NCBI GenBank assembly: GCA_027489135.1
Contig: JAIYAI010000174.1
Location: 1-7,356 of the forward strand
Length of the DNA stretch: 7,356 nucleotides
Source: Acetobacteraceae bacterium
GTDB taxonomy: Bacteria; Pseudomonadota; Alphaproteobacteria; Acetobacterales; Acetobacteraceae
Direction of reading: 5' to 3'
Part shown: piece by piece, positions 1-6,411 of the stretch
Numbering within the stretch: the first letter of the stretch is position 1
How the letters are laid out: every line of letters starts with the position of its first letter
The notes under the pieces: generated by a model
Told to the model about the DNA's origin: nothing
What the model saw: only the letters and a program-made list of their open reading frames with translations
Database searches by the model: none
Translations under genes and position numbers: made by a program

Positions 1-116
1 GATCAACTCGTCCTACGTCTCGCGCGTGCTGCGGCTGACCCTGCTGGCACCGGACATCGCCGAGGCGATCCTGGACGGGCGGCAGCCGGAGGGGATGACG
101 CTGCCGGCGCTGATGG
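1..116 (+). repeat. Direct repeat, left copy (flanks sulfatase)
   Basis: Base-by-base comparison with 2608-2723 gives 108 of 116 identical positions and no gaps. The mismatches are at 19, 40, 49, 55, 60, 61, 101 and 105. Similarity stops sharply after 116. The left limit is unknown because the window starts inside the repeat. The two copies have the same orientation and enclose the sulfatase gene. Confidence 0.85.
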
Positions 117-175
117 AAGGGATCGTCGCTGATTGGGGCGCGCAGCCGTACCGAGGCATGAGCGTCGAGGTATAG
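2..175 (+). CDS. ParB/KorB-like HTH protein, C-terminal part (5' end outside window)
   Basis: The reading frame is open from the window edge to a TAG at 173-175 and gives 57 residues. The segment beginning INSSYVSRVLRLTLLAPDI resembles the second half of a ParB/KorB-type helix-turn-helix, in which a Ser-Tyr-Val-Ser recognition helix is followed by a Leu-rich helix and a 'P-x-I-x-x-A-I-x-x-G' segment. Small proteins with this ending occur in alphaproteobacteria near phage-type recombinase genes; that is recalled family knowledge, not a search result. A DNA-binding role is inferred. The first 116 bp recur at 2608-2723 with 8 mismatches. The N-terminal part cannot be seen, so it is unknown whether this copy is complete. 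Its ending (GMSVEV) differs from that of the second copy, so at least one copy has an altered C-terminus. Confidence 0.55.
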   Translation: MNSSYVSRVLRLTLLAPDIAEAILDGRQPEGMTLPALMEGIVADWGAQPYRGMSVEV

Positions 176-287
176 CAGGCTGCCCGTCCGGCAAGGGCAT
201 CGTCGCCGTTGCATATGCCCAAGGATCTTCCTTACGCTGATTGCCAAGCAAGCGAACCGCTCGTTCGTCCGGGGGCATCAGCAGGGG
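176..287. other. Leader region upstream of sulfatase, no gene
   Basis: This spacer between the HTH gene stop and the sulfatase ribosome binding site has no convincing ORF. Two mutually exclusive hairpins can form: TGCCC at 181-185 with GGGCA at 195-199, or GGGCAT at 195-200 with ATGCCC at 215-220. Neither is followed by a T-run, so no terminator is called. TTGCAT at 209-214 and TACGCT at 233-238, 18 bp apart, are the best sigma-70-like pair, but the -10 match is only three of six. The sulfatase promoter probably lies here but cannot be placed firmly. Confidence 0.3.
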
Positions 288-296
288 AGGAGGAGG
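288..296 (+). promoter_or_regulatory. Shine-Dalgarno of the sulfatase gene
   Basis: AGGAGGAGG lies 4-7 nt before the ATG at 301. It decides the start: the frame is also open back to a TTG at 241, but that codon has no comparable ribosome binding site. Confidence 0.85.
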
Positions 297-300
297 CAGG

Positions 301-2586
301 ATGACAAGCGAGGCAGGGTCGGTGGGAGCGGCCCGGATCGGGCTTACCATCCGTGATAGCGTCCCGCACTGGCCAACGCCGCCGGCGCCACCACCAGGCG
401 CCCCAAACATCCTTGTCGTCCTCTTCGACGACGCCGGCTTCTCCGACCTCGGCTGCTACGGCTCGCCCATTCGTACGCCGACCATCGACCGCATCGCCGC
501 CGAGGGCCTGCTCTGCACCGGCTTCCACACTACCGCCATGTGCTCGACGACGCGCACTGCGCTGCTCACCGGGCGAAATCACCATTCCGCCGGGGTCGGC
601 AGCCTGGCCAATTTCGACAGCGGCTTCCCCGGCTATCGCGGCAAGATCGCCAAGGAGGCCGGCACGCTGGCGGAGATGCTGCGCCCGCACGGCTACCGGA
701 ACTACATGCTCGGCAAGTGGCACGTCACGCCGCTGACCGAGAGCGGCAGCACCGGCCCCTTTGACGGCTGGCCGCTGGGCCGCGGCTTCGACCGCTACTA
801 CGGCTTCATGGACGCGGCGACGGACCAGTATTCGCCTGAGCTGGTGATGGACAACTCGCCCATCCTGCCGCCGCGCACACCGGAGCAGGGCTATCACCTG
901 ACCGAGGACCTGGTGGACCAGTCCGTCCGCTTTCTCGCCGGCCACGTGGCGGAGCAGCCGGAGACGCCCTGGCTGCTCTGGCTCGCCCTGGGCGCGGTGC
1001 ATGCGCCGCACCAGGCGCCGGCGGAGATCATCTGCGGCTACGACGCCATCTTCGCCGACGGCTGGGACGTGGAGCGCGAGCGCCGCCTCGGGCGGCAGAA
1101 GGAGCTCGGCGTAGTGCCGCCAGACACGGCGCTGCCGGACCGAAACGCCGACGTCCGCCCGTGGATCGACCACACGCCGGAAGCGCGGCGCTTCTTCACC
1201 CGCTGCGAGGCCGCTTTCGCCGGCATGCTCGATCACGCCGACCGTCACCTCGCGCGGCTGGTCGCCTTCCTCGAGCGCGCCGGACTGCGGGACAACACCA
1301 TTCTCCTCGTCCTCTCCGACAACGGCGGCAGCCAGGAGGGCGGGCCGCTCGGCGGCGTGAACCTGCTCGGGCCGCGCAACCTGCGCGCGGAGCCGATGGC
1401 GGAGAAGCTGGCCCGCATCGAGGATGTCGGCGGACCGGGGACCTATGTGAACTACCCGCTGGGCTGGGCCATGGCCTCAAACACCCCGCTCAAGCGCTAC
1501 AAGCAGAACACGCATGGCGGCGGCATCCGCGACCCGCTGGTGATTTCCTGGCCGCGGGGCCTCGCGGCACGTGGGGAGAAGCGGCACCAGTTCATGCACG
1601 CCTGCGACCTGGCGCCGACGCTGCTGGACCTGGTCGGCGTGTCACCGCCGGCGACGGTGAATGGCGTCGAGCAGATGCCGATCGAGGGCGTCAGCTTCGC
1701 CGCGGCGCTTCGCGATGGAGCCGCGCCCTCTAAGCCCATGCCGCAGTACTTTGAGATGTTCGGCCATCGCGGCCTGGTGCACGAGGGCTGGAAGGCGGTT
1801 GCCTATCATGAGCCGGAAACACCCTTCGAGGACGATCGCTGGGAGCTTTACCACCTGGCGAGCGACTTCTCCGAAAGCCGCGACCTGGCCGCAGACGAGC
1901 CGGAGAAGCTGAAGGAGCTGGTCGCGCTGTGGTGGCGGGAGGCAGAGCGCTGCAAGGTTCTGCCCCTCGACGACCGCTTCCGTCAGCGGTTCGCCGAGAA
2001 CGCCGCGCGCTTCCACGGTGCCCGCACCCGCTACGTGTTCCACGCCGGGGTCGGCCACGTGCCGACCGAGGTCGCGCCCGATGTCCGCAGCCGCGGCTAC
2101 CGCATCGAGGCGGAGGCGGTGTTCGGCAACGCGGACAGCGGCGTGCTGATCGCTCATGGCGACGCCACGACGGGCTACAGCCTCTACCTCCACGATGGCG
2201 TGCCGGTGCACGACATGAACATCGGCGGCGAGCACGTGATCCTCACGGCCGACCGCGCTGTCCCGCCAGGCGAGCACGTGGTCGGGCTCGTGGTGCGCCG
2301 GCTGACCCGGGAGCTGAAGCCGACCGTCGCCACGGGCCCCGGCCTCAGCGAATTCACCCTCACCATTGACGGAGTGCGGGTTGGGACGCAGACGAGCGGG
2401 CTCGGCTTCACCAACTTCGTCGCCTGGGCGGGGCTCGACGTCGGCTGCGACACCGGGTCGCCGGTCTCGCACTACGCTGTTCCGAACGTCTTCACAGGGC
2501 GCTTGAAGCGCGTGACCGTGGTGATGGAGGAGGACCAGACGCTGGACGGTGACGGCGTCGCGGAGGCACAGCTCGCGCGGGAATAG
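301..2586 (+). CDS. Arylsulfatase-type sulfatase (alkaline phosphatase superfamily)
   Basis: A 761-residue protein predicted to hydrolyse sulfate esters; the substrate cannot be told. Active-site landmarks of family S1 sulfatases are visible: metal ligands Asp43-Asp44 (LFDDAGFSDLG), formylglycine motif CSTTR with Cys81 and Arg85, Lys139 and His141 in GKWH, His234 in GAVHAPH, Asp340-Asn341 in SDNGGS, and Lys398 in TPLKRYKQ. After the catalytic part (to about residue 530), residues about 590-760 look like a beta-rich C-terminal domain, as in the large (about 770-790 residue) actinobacterial and proteobacterial arylsulfatases. There is no signal peptide or membrane segment, so a cytoplasmic enzyme is likely. 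Two features are odd: the usual Pro of C-x-P-x-R is Thr83, and the second sulfatase signature (GYRNYMLGKWH, 131-141) has Asn134 where Ser/Thr is usual. The required formylglycine-generating enzyme is not in the window. The gene is flanked by direct repeats and converges with the propeller gene. ATG 301 was chosen for its Shine-Dalgarno. Confidence 0.93.
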   Translation: MTSEAGSVGAARIGLTIRDSVPHWPTPPAPPPGAPNILVVLFDDAGFSDLGCYGSPIRTPTIDRIAAEGLLCTGFHTTAMCSTTRTALLTGRNHHSAGVGSLANFDSGFPGYRGKIAKEAGTLAEMLRPHGYRNYMLGKWHVTPLTESGSTGPFDGWPLGRGFDRYYGFMDAATDQYSPELVMDNSPILPPRTPEQGYHLTEDLVDQSVRFLAGHVAEQPETPWLLWLALGAVHAPHQAPAEIICGYDAIFADGWDVERERRLGRQKELGVVPPDTALPDRNADVRPWIDHTPEARRFFTRCEAAFAGMLDHADRHLARLVAFLERAGLRDNTILLVLSDNGGSQEGGPLGGVNLLGPRNLRAEPMAEKLARIEDVGGPGTYVNYPLGWAMASNTPLKRYKQNTHGGGIRDPLVISWPRGLAARGEKRHQFMHACDLAPTLLDLVGVSPPATVNGVEQMPIEGVSFAAALRDGAAPSKPMPQYFEMFGHRGLVHEGWKAVAYHEPETPFEDDRWELYHLASDFSESRDLAADEPEKLKELVALWWREAERCKVLPLDDRFRQRFAENAARFHGARTRYVFHAGVGHVPTEVAPDVRSRGYRIEAEAVFGNADSGVLIAHGDATTGYSLYLHDGVPVHDMNIGGEHVILTADRAVPPGEHVVGLVVRRLTRELKPTVATGPGLSEFTLTIDGVRVGTQTSGLGFTNFVAWAGLDVGCDTGSPVSHYAVPNVFTGRLKRVTVVMEEDQTLDGDGVAEAQLARE

Positions 2587-2776
2587 CGGGCTCGCCGCGG
2601 CGGAGAAGATCAACTCGTCCTACGTTTCGCGCGTGCTGCGGCTGACGCTGCTGGCGCCGGATATCGTGGAGGCGATCCTGGACGGGCGGCAGCCGGAGGG
2701 GATGACGATGCTGGCGCTGATGGGATGGGTGCCGACGCACTGCATCGATCAGCAAGACGGGCTCGACGTGCGATGA
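2587..2776 (+). pseudogene. Second copy of the ParB/KorB-like HTH gene end (remnant)
   Basis: Similarity to the HTH family starts directly after the sulfatase stop (LAAAEKINSSYV, from about 2590) and continues to LALMG at about 2724. The frame then runs through unrelated sequence to a TGA at 2774-2776. This frame is shifted relative to the sulfatase and has no ribosome binding site or plausible start of its own, since upstream it only overlaps sulfatase codons. It is therefore read as a 3' fragment left by recombination, not a working gene. Part of it (2608-2723) is 93% identical to 1-116. Confidence 0.6.
2608..2723 (+). repeat. Direct repeat, right copy (flanks sulfatase)
   Basis: Matches 1-116 at 108 of 116 positions in the same orientation. 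The real repeat may begin a little earlier, near 2587, but the corresponding left-copy sequence lies outside the window. Confidence 0.85.
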
Positions 2777-2894
2777 ACATCCTCGGATGACCGTTGCATC
2801 GTGAGCGGAGTCGGTCGGTCGCGGCGCCTGACAGCCTCGACCAGACGCTCACCCGCCACGCCAAGGCGTAGTCGGATCAAGTCAAATTTCATCA
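2777..2894. other. Spacer between convergent sulfatase region and propeller gene
   Basis: No gene is called. Two nested inverted repeats are visible: GTGAGCG at 2801-2807 with CGCTCAC at 2846-2852, and GGTCG at 2812-2816 with CGACC at 2838-2842. A short hairpin, ACGCC at 2858-2862 with GGCGT at 2865-2869, follows. None has a T-run, so no terminator is claimed for either convergent gene. A + frame ending at TAG 2869-2871 reads DSLDQTLTRHAKA and could be another gene tail, but it is too short to support. Confidence 0.3.
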
Positions 2895-4619
2895 CTACAG
2901 CGCGAACCAGCTTACCGTGACCAGTGCCGCATTGTTAGCGATGTCGATCACCAGATCGGCGGCGCCGTCTCCATCAACATCGCCCTCAATCCGCTGCGTG
3001 CCGCGGCCGATGTCGCCCCAGCGAAGTTCCCCGGCAGAGTGGCTGAAGGCGGCGCTGCCGATGAAGGTGAAGGCGTCATCGGCCGCGGTGGCGATGTCAG
3101 CATCGATTGCGCGCAACACGATGCGGTCGCCTTCGGTGCGGTCGAAGTCGAGGATGCGGTCGGTCGTGCCGGAGAATATGGAACTCATTACGAACCGGTC
3201 GGCACCCTTGCCACCACTCAAGACGTCAGTTCCGCCCCCCCCAGTCAGTGAGTCATTCCCTGCGCCACCAGAGAGCGTGTCATTGCCGCCCCTTCCGCGT
3301 AGTACGTCATCTCCATCGAGGCCCTCAATCCCCTCGCTGCTCCCACCGCTGCTCAAGACGTCATTGCCGGGGGTGCCAGACGGGCCTGGCTGCAAGGCCC
3401 CGCCGAAAACGACGTAGCTAGCACCTGCCTTGTCCTTGGCATTGTTTGCGGCGTCGGCCCAGCGGGCGCCGATGAACAGATCATCAAAACCGTCGCCGTT
3501 CACGTCGCCCGCCGAGGCCACGGATGTGGCAGACTTGTCTAATGGGTCCTCGCCATGGATGACGAACCCGCCCTGTCCCGCGACGATGTCGGCGAGGTGC
3601 AGCGACGGGGTGAACCCCGCTGCCTTCCCGAACACCACATAGGTGTCGCCAGCCCACTTCTTTGCGTTGCCCGCCGCATAGCCATGGAACGCGCCAATGA
3701 GCAGGTCGTCGAAGCCATCTCCGTTTACGTCGCCTGCAGAGGCAACAGAGCTGCCGGCCCGGTCGTTCACGTCCTCGCCGTGAATGACGAAGCCGCCGGT
3801 GCCGGCGGCGATGGTCGTCAGGTCGATTGCCGCGCCCCAGCCGGATGTCTTGCCGAAGACCACATAGCTCTCGCCGGCGCCGGGCTTGGCATTGCCTGAT
3901 GAGTCGGCTCCGGGCGCACCGATGATGAGATCGTCAAATCCGTCGCCGTTCACGTCGCCCGCGGAGGCAACCGAAGAGCCAAAAAAGTCGGAGGCATCCT
4001 GCCCATGAATGACAAAGCCGCCCGTGCCCCCCGCGATGTCGGAGAGGTCCAGCGCCTCGCTGAACACGCCCGCATGGCCGAATACGATGTAGCTGTCACC
4101 TGACTTAGTTTCGCCGTTGCCCGCCCCGTCGCTGCCGCTCGCTCCGATGATTAAGTCGTCGATACCATCGCCGTTCACGTCACCCGCAGAGGCAACCGAC
4201 ATACCAGAATTGTCCCTTCGGTCCTCGCCATCGATGACCAAGCCGCCGATGCCCGCCGCGACTGTGGCGAGATCAACAACGGCGCCGAAGTTACTCGCCT
4301 TACCGAATACCACGTAGCTGTTGCCGGCCCGGTCCTTGGCATCGCCCGCCGCATCGCCATTCGGTGCCCCGATGATCAGGTCATCGAAGCCATCTCCGTT
4401 CAGGTCGCCCGCAGATGCGACTGACGTACCGGACCGGTCGTCCGCGTCCTCACCGTGAATGACGAAACCGCCCGCGCCCGCTGCGACGTCGGCAAGGTCC
4501 ACCGCGGCGCCGAATCCGCCGGCCTTCCCAAACACCACATAGCTTTCTCCGGCGGCGACCTTCGTGTTCCCCCCCCGCGTCGGCGTTGGGCGCGCCAATG
4601 ATGAGATCGTCGAAGCCAT
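2895..4619 (-). CDS. FG-GAP propeller / RTX secreted protein, 3' (major) part of a frameshifted gene
   Basis: This open frame holds most of a gene whose real start is ATG 4974; the frame is entered at the G8 tract at 4569-4576, so residues encoded upstream of about 4568 are not native. In the frame-corrected 692-residue protein it carries the end of blade 2 and blades 3-7 (residues 159-533), each 75 residues with the core SVASAGDVNGDGFDDLIIGA, an integrin-alpha-like FG-GAP/Ca-binding repeat. About five RTX nonapeptides follow (about 548-592, e.g. GGAGNDSLT), then a serralysin-type C-terminal domain (about 600-692, with AFTFIGSAAF, AGELRW and GDVDGDGAADL). It ends in SWFAL, a hydrophobic tail typical of type I secretion substrates. 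An extracellular Ca-dependent adhesion or structural role is inferred; no catalytic motif is visible. It has no metalloprotease HExxH motif, so only the C-terminal module is serralysin-like. Confidence 0.85.
   Translation of the reverse strand: MASTISSLARPTPTRGGNTKVAAGESYVVFGKAGGFGAAVDLADVAAGAGGFVIHGEDADDRSGTSVASAGDLNGDGFDDLIIGAPNGDAAGDAKDRAGNSYVVFGKASNFGAVVDLATVAAGIGGLVIDGEDRRDNSGMSVASAGDVNGDGIDDLIIGASGSDGAGNGETKSGDSYIVFGHAGVFSEALDLSDIAGGTGGFVIHGQDASDFFGSSVASAGDVNGDGFDDLIIGAPGADSSGNAKPGAGESYVVFGKTSGWGAAIDLTTIAAGTGGFVIHGEDVNDRAGSSVASAGDVNGDGFDDLLIGAFHGYAAGNAKKWAGDTYVVFGKAAGFTPSLHLADIVAGQGGFVIHGEDPLDKSATSVASAGDVNGDGFDDLFIGARWADAANNAKDKAGASYVVFGGALQPGPSGTPGNDVLSSGGSSEGIEGLDGDDVLRGRGGNDTLSGGAGNDSLTGGGGTDVLSGGKGADRFVMSSIFSGTTDRILDFDRTEGDRIVLRAIDADIATAADDAFTFIGSAAFSHSAGELRWGDIGRGTQRIEGDVDGDGAADLVIDIANNAALVTVSWFAL
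3235..3242 (-). other. Second G8 homopolymer, in frame, in RTX region
   Basis: Eight consecutive G on the coding strand encode part of the nonapeptide GGGGTDVLS (GGG GGG GGC). The length is in frame as written, and loss or gain of one G would remove the C-terminal secretion domain. The equivalent position of the upstream paralogue (GGLDGDVLS) has no such tract. Confidence 0.8.
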
Positions 4620-4950
4620 CGCCGTTCACGTCTCCTGCGCGGGCGACCGAGAAGCCAGAGTAGTCGAACGCATCCTCGCCATGGATGACGAAGCCACCCG
4701 TGCCTGTGGCGATATCGGCGAGGTCAACCTCAGCGTCGAAACCGTTCGCCTTGCCGAACACCACGTAGCTGTCGCCAGCGTCCTGCTGTGCGTTGCCTGC
4801 CGCATCTCCGTGATAAGCACCGACAATCAGATCGGCGAATCCGTCGCCATTCACATCGCCCGCCGACGAAACGGAGAACCCCGAGAGGTCGCCCGCGTCC
4901 TGGCCATGGACAACGAAGCCACCCGTGCCGGCGGCAACCGTACCGAGGTC
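3375..4950 (-). repeat. Seven tandem 225-bp FG-GAP repeat units
   Basis: After removing the one extra base, units start at residues 9, 84, 159, 234, 309, 384 and 459, each exactly 75 residues long. Each contains a DL-x-x-(V/I)-A-x-G-x-GG start, a Ca-loop D-(V/L)-N-G-D-G, a short DDLIIGA strand and a (S/T)Y(V/I)VFG strand. Seven units fit one closed seven-bladed beta-propeller. Confidence 0.88.
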
Positions 4951-4974
4951 GAGGGGCGCATAGATCGCAACCAT
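4450..4974 (-). CDS. FG-GAP propeller / RTX protein, 5' part (start, blade 1, most of blade 2)
   Basis: ATG 4974 (MVAIYAPLDLGTVAAG) is preceded by GGGAGG at 4988-4983 with an 8-nt spacer, so it is preferred over the longer TTG start at 5058, which would read through a palindrome and has no repeat homology. Residues 9-83 form blade 1 and 84-135 most of blade 2. There is no Sec signal peptide, as expected if export uses a C-terminal type I signal. At the G8 tract (4576-4569) the frame leaves the repeat: as written, the product stops at 4450 after 174 residues, with the last 39 or so out of frame. Seven G would join it to the 3' part as ADAGGNTKVAAGESYVVFG, which matches the other blades. Whether this is a sequencing error, a mutation or a phase-variable switch is open. 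Confidence 0.75.
   Translation of the reverse strand: MVAIYAPLDLGTVAAGTGGFVVHGQDAGDLSGFSVSSAGDVNGDGFADLIVGAYHGDAAGNAQQDAGDSYVVFGKANGFDAEVDLADIATGTGGFVIHGEDAFDYSGFSVARAGDVNGDGFDDLIIGAPNADAGGEHEGRRRRKLCGVWEGRRIRRRGGPCRRRSGRGRFRHSR
4569..4576 (-). other. G8 homopolymer at the frameshift in blade 2
   Basis: The + strand shows eight C here, so the coding strand has eight G. With seven G the codons read Ala-Gly-Gly-Asn-Thr and blade 2 is exactly 75 residues, like all other blades. With eight, the frame changes to Ala-Gly-Gly-Glu-His and stops at 4450. The shift point is therefore pinned to this tract. Confidence 0.85.
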
Positions 4975-4982
4975 AGAACCAA

Positions 4983-4988
4983 CCTCCC
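4983..4988 (-). promoter_or_regulatory. Shine-Dalgarno of the frameshifted propeller gene
   Basis: GGGAGG on the minus strand, 8 nt before ATG 4974. This fixes the start of the gene. Confidence 0.7.
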
Positions 4989-4996
4989 GGCCATTG

Positions 4997-5012
4997 GAGT
5001 AAGTCCTTACTC
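4997..5012. promoter_or_regulatory. 16-bp palindrome, candidate operator upstream of propeller gene
   Basis: GAGTAAGTCCTTACTC has perfect 7-bp arms around a 2-bp centre. It lies 23-38 nt upstream of ATG 4974, just before the Shine-Dalgarno, where a repressor site or a leader hairpin would act. No regulator family can be named. A weaker imperfect palindrome, GATCGCATGCAATC, lies farther upstream at 5047-5060. No clear -35/-10 pair was found. Confidence 0.45.
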
Positions 5013-5157
5013 GGGCGACCTCTCCTGGCACTCTCCACAAGATATGGATCGCATGCAATCAATCTCGTTTCCCAAAGAGCGCGCTTGGGCTGAAACGCTC
5101 CTCGGTCGCTGTCCCGCATGCCGTGGCGTGAACGTCGCCCATCACCTTCGGCTGCCT

Positions 5158-5201
5158 GGAAAAATCCTCGCGGACCAACCGAAGTAGCTTCGGTATCCGC
5201 G
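5158..5201 (-). terminator. Rho-independent terminator after the upstream propeller gene
   Basis: On the minus strand, right after the TAG at 5204-5202, CGCGGA (5201-5196) pairs with TCCGCG (5174-5169). Inside it ACCGAAG (5194-5188) pairs with CTTCGGT (5184-5178) around a CTA loop, with a small internal bulge. Five T follow (5164-5160). This should end transcription of the upstream gene and make the downstream paralogue depend on its own promoter. Confidence 0.8.
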
Positions 5202-5684
5202 CTACAGCACGAACCAGTTCGCTGCGACTGGCGCCGCGCTGTTGGCGATGTCGATGACGAGATCAGCCGCACCGTCGCCATCGACATCGCCCTCTAGCCG
5301 CTGCGTGCCACGGCCGATGTCGCCCCAGCGGAGTTCACCGGCGGTGTTGCTGAAGGCGGCGGTGCCGATGAAGGTGAAGGCATCATCGGCCGGCGTTCCG
5401 GCAATCGCATCGATGGCCCTAAGCACGATGCGGTCGCCTTGCGCCCGGTCGAAGCCGAGGATTCGGTCGGTGGCATCGAGGCTGCGATCGCCGAACTGGA
5501 ACCGGTCGGCCCCCTCGCCGCCGCTGAGGACGTCGCCGTCGAGGCCGCCGCGCAGGCGGTCGTCACCAGCGCCGCCTGAGAGGGAATCATTACCGCGCCG
5601 ACCCTTCAGACGGTCATCGCCGTCCAGCCCTTGTTGCCCTTCCGCGAAATCATCGCCGACCAGCATGTCGGAGTCTGGAGTCCC

Positions 5685-6385
5685 GACTGGACCAGGCTGA
5701 AACGCGCCGCCGAACACAACATAACTGCCGGCCCAGATGTCTCCTTCCTCCAAATAGTAGTAAGAGGCAATTAGGTCATCAAACCCGTCCCCATCGACAT
5801 CTCCGGCAGCAGCTACCGAACTACCGAACCCATCGTATCTCGTATCTCCGCGAATGATGAAGCCACCTTCTCCCGCTGCTACATCGGCCAGCAGTATCGG
5901 AGACTCGAAACCTGCCGCTCTGCCGAACACCACATAGCAGGCTCCAGTTTGGATATGATAAGGTTCTGCTGCGTTGGGGGCCCCGAGGATCAAGTCGTCG
6001 AAACCGTCGCCATTGATGTCACCAGCCGATGCCACAGCGTATCCTAAGAGGTCGGACGTTTCCTCACCAATGATGACGAAGCCGCCGGTCCCACCCGCGA
6101 TATCAGTGAGATCAACCTCGCTGCCAAATCCGTCCCGACGACCGAACACGACATAGCTTGCCCCGAACGTCTTTCCTGCTCCCCCAAAATTTGCGAACGG
6201 GGCTCCCACAACCAAATCGTCGATGCCGTCGCCATTCACATCACCTGCTGCCGCGACGGATAGTCCGAGCGCGGCTCCTTCTGAGGCACCGTGTATGACA
6301 AAGCCGCCCATCCCGGCAGCGATGTCGGCAAGATTGACCGAGGCGTCAAAGCCTCCCGCCGCGCCAAACACCACATAGCTGGCCC
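5685..6385 (-). repeat. Remaining FG-GAP repeat units of the truncated paralogue
   Basis: Three full units of about 70-75 residues, each opening with a (N/D/L)L-x-D-(I/V)-A-x-G-x-GGF segment, plus the end of a fourth at the IS boundary. Unit length varies here (e.g. an altered loop YYYLEEGDIWAG in the last unit), unlike the exact 75-residue period of the downstream gene. Confidence 0.75.
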
Positions 6386-6411
6386 TGAACCGCCTCGGGT
6401 TTGCCGGAGGC
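6386..6411 (+). repeat. Candidate left terminal inverted repeat of the IS
   Basis: The sequence starting TGAACCGCCTCGGGTTTGCC begins with TG, as IS3-family ends do, and sits exactly where propeller-gene homology stops. Its partner lies outside the window, so the length is an estimate. Confidence 0.6.

Noticed and set aside
241..300. Upstream TTG start for the sulfatase
   Set aside because: The 20 extra residues are not sulfatase-like, and the strong Shine-Dalgarno at 288-296 lies inside this stretch and serves ATG 301.
232..1248. Long minus-strand open frame (338 codons) opposite the sulfatase
   Set aside because: It lies antisense to a gene with clear family motifs. The translation is Arg/Ala/Val-rich with no recognisable domain, as expected in high-GC DNA.
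1642..2613. Minus-strand open frame of 323 codons opposite the sulfatase C-terminal domain
   Set aside because: Same reason: a high-GC antisense shadow without domain features or a ribosome binding site.
2858..2869. Short hairpin downstream of the frameshifted propeller gene as a terminator
   Set aside because: The stem is only 5 bp with a 2-nt loop, and no T-run follows it on either strand within a useful distance.
2917..3899. Plus-strand open frames opposite the FG-GAP genes
   Set aside because: They are low-complexity Ser/Pro/Arg-rich products of the antisense of repeated codons, with no independent support.
3375..4950. Tandem repeats considered as a CRISPR array or noncoding satellite
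   Set aside because: The period is 225 bp, a multiple of three, and the conservation pattern is that of protein-coding FG-GAP units with no spacer structure.
4975..5058. TTG 5058 as start of the frameshifted propeller gene
   Set aside because: ATG 4974 has a well-spaced Shine-Dalgarno; the extra 28 residues carry no repeat homology and would cover the palindrome.
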